Source of the DNA: Desulfatitalea tepidiphila
GTDB taxonomy: Bacteria; Desulfobacterota; Desulfobacteria; Desulfobacterales; Desulfosarcinaceae
NCBI RefSeq assembly: GCF_001293685.1
Contig: NZ_BCAG01000004.1
Span: 62,001-126,000, forward strand
Reading direction: 5' to 3'
Length of the DNA stretch: 64,000 bases
Below the pieces are notes generated by a model, which searched no databases, had not been told where the DNA came from, and worked only from the letters and a program-made list of their open reading frames with translations. The position numbers and the translations under genes were made by a program. How positions within the stretch are numbered: the stretch's first letter is position 1; each line of letters starts with the position of its first letter. Of the stretch, positions 56,379 to 64,000 are shown piece after piece.

Positions 56379-58256
56379 TCAATCCTTGAGCTGATCGAAC
56401 TTGCAGCTCAAGGTCAAGGCCTCCCCATCGAAGGTGGTCTTGACCTTGTAGGGCAGGGTTTTAAACAAACGGATCATGGGCTGGTTGTGAGCGGCCGTGT
56501 AGGCCACCAGACCGGAGATGCCGTTTTCACGGGCCGCATCGGCGATCTTTTTGATGAAAATTTTGCCCAACCCCTTGCCTTGAAACTCCCGGCTCACCGT
56601 AAATGCCACCTCCGCCATGTTGCTCTCCAGCAACAGCAGGTATTCAGCGACGGCCACGACCCGGTCGAAACCCGATTCGCCGACGACACCGATAAGCGTC
56701 ATGTCCTTGATGTAGTCGATCTGGGACTTGTTCTCGACCTCCCAGCGTTCGAAACTCGTCTTTTCGTGGAAAAAGCGCAGGAAGATATCGTCCTTGTCCA
56801 GCCGGTAATAGTGCTCCTGGATACGGCGTTCATCCACCGGCTTGGCCGGACGGATGGTAATGGTCTCGCCGTCCACAACGATCTTCTCTTCCAGGCTGAC
56901 CGGGTAGACCGCCTTGGCCGCTTCGCCCAGGGTCCGCTCGGGGCCGACCAGACCGGCCTCCTTGGCCGCTTGAAACAGCTCGTCGCGAAAGTCCGGATGG
57001 GCGATGCTGATCATGGCGATCACCCGCTCCTGCAGACTCTTGCCAAAAAGATTGACCACGCCATATTCGGTGGCCACATACTGGACATCGCCGCGGGTCA
57101 CCACCACGGCCTCGTTTTGCATCATGGGGATGATGCGGCTCTTGTTCCCGTCCGGCGTCGTGGAGCGCAGCATGATGATCGATTTGCCGCCGGGGCTGCG
57201 GCGGGCGCCCCGCACAAAGTCCCCGATGCCGCTGACACCGGCGAACAGGGTCTGGGCCACGGCTTCAGACGACACCTGGCCGGTCAGGTCGATGGCGCTG
57301 GCCACGTTCATCGACACCATGCGGTTGTGACGGCTGATGATATAGGGATCGTTGACATAGTCCGAAGGATGAAACTCGATGGCCGGGTTGTCGTGCAAGA
57401 ATTCATAGAGCTCCTTGGTGCCCAAAGCCGCCGAGGCCACCAATTTGCCGTCGTTGAATCCTTTCTTGCGATTGGTGATCACCCCGATGGCATACAGATG
57501 CATGATGTCGTTGGTCAAATATTGTGAGTGGAAGCCCAGGTCGTTCTTCTGGGCCAGGGCCTGGACCGTGGCCTGGGAGTTGGCATCCAGTCCGACCTGC
57601 AAGGTAGCGCCATCGTCGATCAATCGCGAAATGTGGCGACCGATCCAGGTGGCGATTTCCGACCGCGGCGCCGGTTCGATGGTCAGCAACTCCTCCTCCT
57701 GCTCGACGATGCAATCAACGTCGTTGACATGGACGAAACTGCGCCCCATGACGCGCGGCATCCGGGAGTTGACCTGGGCAATGACCCTGGTGGCCGACAT
57801 GGCCGCGGCCTGGGTCACATCGACAGAAACACCGAGGCTCATCCAGCCGAAATCGTCCGGCGGAGACACCTGAATCAGGGCCACGTCTATGGGCAGCTTG
57901 CGGCTCCGAAATAACAGGGGTACGTCGGAAATGTTCATGGGGGTGACAAAACGCAGGTTACGGGCGAAATATTCCGAACGGGCCGCACCCAGATAGATCT
58001 GGCGGATACTGAAACTGGTTTCGTAGCTCTTGGTGGCGATTTCGGTCAGCGGCGCACTTTCGTTGGACATCATGCGCACGATTTCGAGACCGGTAAAGGT
58101 ATGCGCCTGGTCGGCCAGGGCCCTGACCAGGGCCTGGGGTTCACCGCATGCCGAGCCGATAAACACCCGCTGGCCGGAATGGATTCTTTGGATCGCCTGA
58201 TCGGCACTTTGCCGTTTTTCAAGATAATTGTCGGCCCAATAGAGCGATTTGGCCAT
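56379..58256 (-). CDS. Acetyl-CoA hydrolase/transferase fused to a GNAT acetyltransferase domain
   Basis: A 625-residue fusion. Residues 1-440 are a class I CoA-transferase/acetyl-CoA hydrolase (IHSGQRVFIGSACGEP, GAGR-like loop SGIGDFVRGA, SPGGKSI, and the catalytic Glu in YVATEYGVVNLFGKS). After a linker the last 150 residues form a GNAT domain (ITIRPAKPVDERRIQEHYYRL, AEVAFTVSREFQGKGLGKIF, the acetyl-CoA pyrophosphate loop). AAGGAG lies 8-9 bases before the ATG at 58256. The next gene upstream encodes ADP-forming acetyl-CoA synthetase, so the pair can move acyl groups between CoA carriers and make ATP; the GNAT part may acetylate one of these enzymes. A weak hairpin with a U7 tract follows the stop. 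Confidence 0.88.
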   Translation of the reverse strand: MAKSLYWADNYLEKRQSADQAIQRIHSGQRVFIGSACGEPQALVRALADQAHTFTGLEIVRMMSNESAPLTEIATKSYETSFSIRQIYLGAARSEYFARNLRFVTPMNISDVPLLFRSRKLPIDVALIQVSPPDDFGWMSLGVSVDVTQAAAMSATRVIAQVNSRMPRVMGRSFVHVNDVDCIVEQEEELLTIEPAPRSEIATWIGRHISRLIDDGATLQVGLDANSQATVQALAQKNDLGFHSQYLTNDIMHLYAIGVITNRKKGFNDGKLVASAALGTKELYEFLHDNPAIEFHPSDYVNDPYIISRHNRMVSMNVASAIDLTGQVSSEAVAQTLFAGVSGIGDFVRGARRSPGGKSIIMLRSTTPDGNKSRIIPMMQNEAVVVTRGDVQYVATEYGVVNLFGKSLQERVIAMISIAHPDFRDELFQAAKEAGLVGPERTLGEAAKAVYPVSLEEKIVVDGETITIRPAKPVDERRIQEHYYRLDKDDIFLRFFHEKTSFERWEVENKSQIDYIKDMTLIGVVGESGFDRVVAVAEYLLLLESNMAEVAFTVSREFQGKGLGKIFIKKIADAARENGISGLVAYTAAHNQPMIRLFKTLPYKVKTTFDGEALTLSCKFDQLKD

Positions 58257-58367
58257 GGCATCTCTCCTTCGCTGAACCACAACATTGAACGCCCGGTTCA
58301 TACAGTCTGATGTTGGACCGGACAGATGACCGGAAGAACTAGACGATAACAGCGCCACCCCGCACGA

Positions 58368-60542
58368 TCAGGTGGACGCCTTGCAGGATCCAGAATCCGG
58401 CGGATCGAGGATAAACCGACAATCGGCCACCGTGGCTCCCTTGCCTTCAGGATGCACCAACAGCGGGTTGATGTCCAACTCTTTAATTTCCGGGTTGTCG
58501 CACACCAGATCCGACAAAGAGACGATCAATTTTTCCAGGGCCGCCAAGTCAACCTTGGGGTTGCCCCGAAATCCGTTCAAAAGGGTAAATCCCTTGATGC
58601 CGCGCACCATGGAGCGGGCACTGTTGCGATTGATCGGCGCCAGACGAAAGGTGACATCCTTGAACACCTCGACCATCACCCCGCCCGACCCGAACATGAG
58701 CAGGTGGCCGAACCTATCGTAACGGTTGGCGCCGAGAATCACCTCCTGGCCTTTGGGGGCCATCTTCTGTACCAGCACGCCGTCGATGACGGCTTCGGCT
58801 CTATAGGCCTTGGCGCCATTGATGATGTCGTCGAAGGCCTTCTCCACGTCCGCGGCATCGGCCAGGTTGATCTTGACGCCGCCGGCATCCGATTTGTGCA
58901 CGATCTGGTCGGAAACGATCTTGAGCACCACCGGGTACCCCATGGCGTCGGCCGCCTTGACCGCATCGGCCGCCGATTGGGCCAGGATTGTGGGCAGCAC
59001 GTCAAAACCATACGCCTTCAGCAGGTGAACGCCGTCCAATTCACCCAGGTAGTGTTTGCCGGCCGCCAAACTCGCTTCGATCGTCTCCCGGGCCGCGGCT
59101 TTGTCATGATGGAATGCGTAAGGCGCGAGTTCCTGCCGATTGAGCCATTTGGCATAGCGGTAGATGGCCCCGAAGGCTTTGGCCGTGTGCTCGGGAAACG
59201 GATAGACCGGCACACCGCTCTCCTGAAGGTATTTGACCCCGGCGGAAACATCGATGATCCCCATGAAACAGCAGAGGATCGGCTTGTGGGAACGCTTGGC
59301 GATGCGCACGATGGCCTCGGCCGTGCCGATGGCGTTGGTCATGGATTGGGGGGTGAGGATCACCAGGGCGCCATCCACCCCTTCGTCCCGAATCACGGCG
59401 TTCAAGGCGCTTTCATAACGGTCCTGGGCCGCGTCGCCGATGATATCCACCGGGTTATGGACATTGGCGGTGGCCGGCAGATGGCTTTTGAGCACCTCCA
59501 CCGTCTCTTCGTGGAATTTGGCCAGTTCCAGCCCGGACACCACGGTCATGTCGGTGGCCACGATGCCGGGACCGCCGGCGTTGGTGACGATGGCCACCCG
59601 ATTGCCATTGGGGACTTTGCGCCGCATCTTGCCCAGGGCGTTTTCATTTTTGTAGGCGAAGGCGATGGCGAAATCGAAGAGTTCATCGATGCTCTCCACG
59701 CGGATGATGCCCGACTGTTTGAAGATAGCATCGTATACCGCCTCGGACCCGGCCAGGGAACCGGTATGCGAAGCCGCTGCCTGGGCACCGGCGCTGGTGC
59801 GCCCGGACTTGATCACCAGGATCGGCTTGGGACGGTTGCCGCCGGTAATCTCCTTGGCGATCTTGATAAACTCCCGGCCACACTGGAGCTCTTCCAGGTA
59901 GATCATGATCACTTCGGTGTCCGGATCGTTCTGGAAGTATTTGAGCAGATCCACCTCGTCCACGTCGGCCTTGTTGCCGATGGAGATGAACTTGGAAAAA
60001 CCGAAATCCCGATCGGCCGCAAAATCGAGCACCGCGGTGCACAGGGCGCCGCTCTGTGAGATGAACGACACGTTGCCGGCCTTGGGCATCCGGGCGGAAA
60101 AACTGGCGTTCAGACGCACATTATCGAGGGGGTTGATCACCCCCAGGCAGTTGGGACCGACGATCCGTACGCCGTGTTCCCGGCACATCTCGACGATCCG
60201 CCGTTCGATCTCCAACCCTTCGCCGCCCACCTCCTTGAATCCGGCCGAAACGATCACGACGCCCTTGACCCCCTTGTCGATGGCTTCCTGGATGGCGCCG
60301 ATGGCGAGCTTGGGCGGCAGTATGATCATCGCCAGGTCGAGGGGATAGGGTATCTCGCTGATGCGCGGATAGGCCCGCACGCAGGCGATGGATTCCGCGC
60401 TGGGATTGACCGGGTAGAGCACGCCCCGATATCCTCCCTTTAGAATATTCACGAAAATATCATGTCCCACCTTGCCCGGTGTCGTCGAAGCACCCACGAC
60501 GGCTACGGATTGGGGGGTAAATATGGCATCCAGGTCGATCAT
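58368..60542 (-). CDS. Acetate-CoA ligase (ADP-forming), fused alpha and beta subunits
   Basis: A 724-residue single-chain enzyme that converts acyl-CoA, ADP and phosphate to the acid, CoA and ATP. The CoA-binding domain (FTPQSVAVVGASTTPGKVGHDIF), succinyl-CoA-ligase-like domain with the phospho-His in AASHTGSLAGS, and the C-terminal ATP-grasp part (YPVVLKIVSDQIVHKSDAGGVKINL, ELDINPLLVHP) are in the usual order of fused Acd/Acs proteins. GGAG precedes the ATG. It conserves energy from acetyl-CoA or other acyl-CoA. It is 111 bases upstream of the CoA-transferase/GNAT gene on the same strand. Confidence 0.94.
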   Translation of the reverse strand: MIDLDAIFTPQSVAVVGASTTPGKVGHDIFVNILKGGYRGVLYPVNPSAESIACVRAYPRISEIPYPLDLAMIILPPKLAIGAIQEAIDKGVKGVVIVSAGFKEVGGEGLEIERRIVEMCREHGVRIVGPNCLGVINPLDNVRLNASFSARMPKAGNVSFISQSGALCTAVLDFAADRDFGFSKFISIGNKADVDEVDLLKYFQNDPDTEVIMIYLEELQCGREFIKIAKEITGGNRPKPILVIKSGRTSAGAQAAASHTGSLAGSEAVYDAIFKQSGIIRVESIDELFDFAIAFAYKNENALGKMRRKVPNGNRVAIVTNAGGPGIVATDMTVVSGLELAKFHEETVEVLKSHLPATANVHNPVDIIGDAAQDRYESALNAVIRDEGVDGALVILTPQSMTNAIGTAEAIVRIAKRSHKPILCCFMGIIDVSAGVKYLQESGVPVYPFPEHTAKAFGAIYRYAKWLNRQELAPYAFHHDKAAARETIEASLAAGKHYLGELDGVHLLKAYGFDVLPTILAQSAADAVKAADAMGYPVVLKIVSDQIVHKSDAGGVKINLADAADVEKAFDDIINGAKAYRAEAVIDGVLVQKMAPKGQEVILGANRYDRFGHLLMFGSGGVMVEVFKDVTFRLAPINRNSARSMVRGIKGFTLLNGFRGNPKVDLAALEKLIVSLSDLVCDNPEIKELDINPLLVHPEGKGATVADCRFILDPPDSGSCKAST

Positions 60543-60931
60543 GTTTGTCGCTCTCCAATTTACGAGTTTAATGGAAAAGTATGAAAGTCGGAAAGTGGTA
60601 AGTATGAAAGCTGTGGCACTCTGTCATTTGATGTGACCGTCGAGAGCGTCTGAGTTTGTTTCAGTGGCCAGCAGTAAACATTAAAAAACAATATAGCTAA
60701 ACTTTCCAACCTTGATAAAACTTTATAAAATCGCAGAGGCGTCATGTCGGCGAACGCCGGCATCCAGACCATAGCAAAAATACTGGATCCCGGCTTCCGC
60801 CGGGATGACGGGAAAACCTGATTCCGGATTTTTTCGACTTCATCAACTTTCATACCTTCATGCTTTCGTACTTTCTGGCTCTTTTACTTGTCTCGACCGT
60901 TCTAAAGAAAAAGGTCGATTCAAAAAATAAG
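60543..60931. other. Repeat-rich intergenic interval
   Basis: No gene is supported. It contains the palindromic repeat at 60741-60809 and, flanking it, further imperfect inverted copies of the motif AAGTATGAAAG (60577 onward and, inverted, near 60848), so several palindromes are nested here. Confidence 0.5.
60741..60809. repeat. Dispersed palindromic repeat (GTCAT...GGCGAACGCCGG type)
   Basis: Two 27-bp arms, 60741-60767 and 60783-60809, are inverted copies with few mismatches around a 15-base spacer. The arms contain GGCGAACGCCGG and CCCGGCTTCCGCCGGG, the pattern of the very common proteobacterial repeat built on GTCATTCCGGCGAA...GCCGG. It encodes nothing and lies between the acetate-CoA ligase and fumarase genes. 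Confidence 0.75.
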
Positions 60932-62542
<1,611 letters not shown>

Positions 62543-62677
62543 TTCATCTCCTTGTTCTGATTGGACAGCCTGGAACAACACATTGTGAGGTCGCCGGCCG
62601 ATAATGAAAAGAAAAACCATTTAGTGACATTAACCGCGGGAAGTCAAGCCAATTGGTGACCGGCAAAACCGATGCGC

Positions 62678-64000
62678 TCAAGGGCAGTCCGAACGGCAGC
62701 TTTGCACGCGGTAAGCCTTGTCCCCGACGGTGATTTGGATGGCGCCGCAATGGTCGGTGCGCCATAGCCGGCAGCCGGCCTGGCGATACCGTTCGATCAC
62801 TTGCGGGTGGGGAAAGTGAAAGGGATTGTGCCAGCCCGCAGAGGCGATGGCCTCGCGTGGCCCCACGGCCCGGAGAAAATCCTCGGAACTGGAGTTGCGG
62901 CTGCCATGGTGGGGCACCAGAAGGATGGTGCTGCCGAGTCTTTCGGCGCCATGCCGGGCCACCAGATCGGCCTCGGCCGCCTTTTCGATGTCGCCGGGAA
63001 ACAAAAAAGAAATGCCGCCCCAGGCGATCCTCACCACCAGGGAATGGTTGTTCGAACCGCCGCTTCGGACGCCTGCCGAACGAGCGGCGAAATCCGCGGG
63101 CGGCCCAAGAATATCGAAACGTACCCCGGCGCGCACGCTCGATCTGGGCAGCCGTTCGAAGGCCGTGTGCGCCAACCGCCTCCGGGCGATGATCTCCTGC
63201 CACTGGCGATAGCCTTCGGTCGGTGCCGCCTCATGGTTGCTCCAGATCTCTTTGACATCGAAATGGCGCAGAATATAGAGCAATCCGTTGAGGTGATCGC
63301 TGTCCGGATGGCTCAAAACGATCAGATCCACTCGTTTGATCTTGTGATACCAGAGCAACGGTGCCACAATGCTGCGCCCCACGTCGAAGACAGATGAGTC
63401 ACTGAAACCGCCGCCGTCCACCAGCACCGTGTACCCTCCCGGCAACTGGAGCAAGTTGGCGCTGCCTTGCCCCACATCCAGGGCCGTGACCACCATTCGC
63501 TCCGGATCGTAGCGGCGGTGATGCCAGTAAACCCCGTCGGCCACCGTTGCCATGAGGACCACGACCATCGCAACCCACCGAAAATGTACTCTTTTCCAAA
63601 AAAACAGCAGCGCAACAAACAGGTAAAAGAGCACGATCTCCACGACCGTGGGGGTAACCGAAACCCAGGCCACCCCCTCGAATCGGGAGATGTTCTCGAC
63701 GAACCAGAGAATGGCCCGCACCCCCCAGGCGGCGATCTGCCAGGAAAACACCGCTGCAGTTGGACTCAGGGGTGCACACAAGACGCCCGCCAATGCCGCC
63801 GGCACCACCACCGTGCCCACCAGCGGAACGACGACCAGGTTGGACACGGGCCCCACCCACGACACCAGGTTGAAATAGCGCATGACCAATGGCAGGGTGC
63901 CGATGGTCGCCAGCATGGAAACCCATGCCAGACCGGCACTTCGCGCACCCCATCGCCGCCAAACAGGTTGATCCGTCCCGTGGGTCAGAAACGGCAAGGC
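62678..64000 (-). CDS. comEC: ComEC/Rec2-like DNA uptake protein, C-terminal part
   Basis: The gene runs off the right edge; about 440 residues are visible. The first part has the end of the competence membrane domain (LPLVMRYFNLVSWVGPVSNLVVVPLVG) and several transmembrane segments to about 150. The rest is a metallo-beta-lactamase-fold domain with VTALDVGQGSANLL, VDGGGFSD, the metal motif LSHPDSDHLNGL and VPHHGSRNSS, as in ComEC C-termini. This domain is thought to degrade the non-transported DNA strand. It is read toward the fumarase gene, 135 bases upstream of it. Confidence 0.92.
   Translation of the reverse strand, partial: ALPFLTHGTDQPVWRRWGARSAGLAWVSMLATIGTLPLVMRYFNLVSWVGPVSNLVVVPLVGTVVVPAALAGVLCAPLSPTAAVFSWQIAAWGVRAILWFVENISRFEGVAWVSVTPTVVEIVLFYLFVALLFFWKRVHFRWVAMVVVLMATVADGVYWHHRRYDPERMVVTALDVGQGSANLLQLPGGYTVLVDGGGFSDSSVFDVGRSIVAPLLWYHKIKRVDLIVLSHPDSDHLNGLLYILRHFDVKEIWSNHEAAPTEGYRQWQEIIARRRLAHTAFERLPRSSVRAGVRFDILGPPADFAARSAGVRSGGSNNHSLVVRIAWGGISFLFPGDIEKAAEADLVARHGAERLGSTILLVPHHGSRNSSSEDFLRAVGPREAIASAGWHNPFHFPHPQVIERYRQAGCRLWRTDHCGAIQITVGDKAYRVQSCRSDCP

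Overview
The window reads as a chromosomal segment (visibly GC-rich) of a sulfate-reducing member of the Desulfobacterota, most likely Desulfobacterales. This is an inference from content: a DsrC with the C-terminal CX10C pair, an HdrA/MvhD/NuoEF redox cluster of the kind found in sulfate reducers, a siroheme-decarboxylase-type AsnC protein, a long pyruvate:ferredoxin oxidoreductase, ADP-forming acetyl-CoA synthetase, a class I fumarase, TRAP-TAXI transport, and three in-frame UGA codons best read as selenocysteine. No rRNA, tRNA, CRISPR array, prophage or complete insertion sequence was seen.

Layout. 1-6409 (+): 3' end of an iron alcohol dehydrogenase (KdnB-like), a very large glucosamine-6-phosphate-synthase-like protein, a class II aldolase and a CNNM/CBS membrane protein. 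6437-12909: a Tim44-like membrane protein with an attenuator-like leader, a PerM-type permease, an SDR oxidoreductase, and a PDZ serine protease paired with a paralogue that has lost its catalytic triad. 13082-20627 (+): glutathione synthetase, a five-gene peptide ABC transporter and an N-formylglutamate amidohydrolase. 20693-29428: a class III nucleotide cyclase, a lipoprotein plus TRAP-TAXI system, a selenocysteine peroxiredoxin, a cyclase-family hydrolase, miaA and a ferritin-like diiron protein.

29661-34487 (+) is a regulatory block: a histidine kinase with an N-terminal Rossmann-like domain, an NtrC-type sigma54 activator, a sigma54 promoter with an upstream IHF-like site, and a protein with two receiver domains separated by duplicated four-cysteine modules.

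35234-45304 (+) is the centrepiece: a selenocysteine-containing N-terminal piece of HdrA, NuoE, NuoF, a large fusion (NuoG-like N-terminus, the missing remainder of that HdrA unit, then a second HdrA unit), selenocysteine MvhD, three Flx/sulfhydrogenase-like Fe-S and flavin subunits, and DsrC behind its own promoter. No HdrB or HdrC is present. I infer an NAD(H)-linked, probably flavin-bifurcating complex that exchanges electrons with ferredoxin and a thiol/disulfide partner, possibly DsrC.

45456-64000: YjbQ, an AhbA/B-like protein, a nitrilase-family amidase, a YkgJ-type Cys-cluster protein, pyruvate:ferredoxin oxidoreductase, two small orphan genes, twin 7TM-PAS proteins that have a histidine-kinase phosphoacceptor helix but no ATPase domain, a MITE-like palindromic element, a flavodoxin-like lipoprotein, then on the minus strand a CoA-transferase/acetyltransferase fusion, ADP-forming acetyl-CoA synthetase, fumarase and the C-terminal part of ComEC. 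Together the right half handles acyl-CoA, pyruvate, ferredoxin and NADH redox flow for an anaerobic respiratory metabolism.
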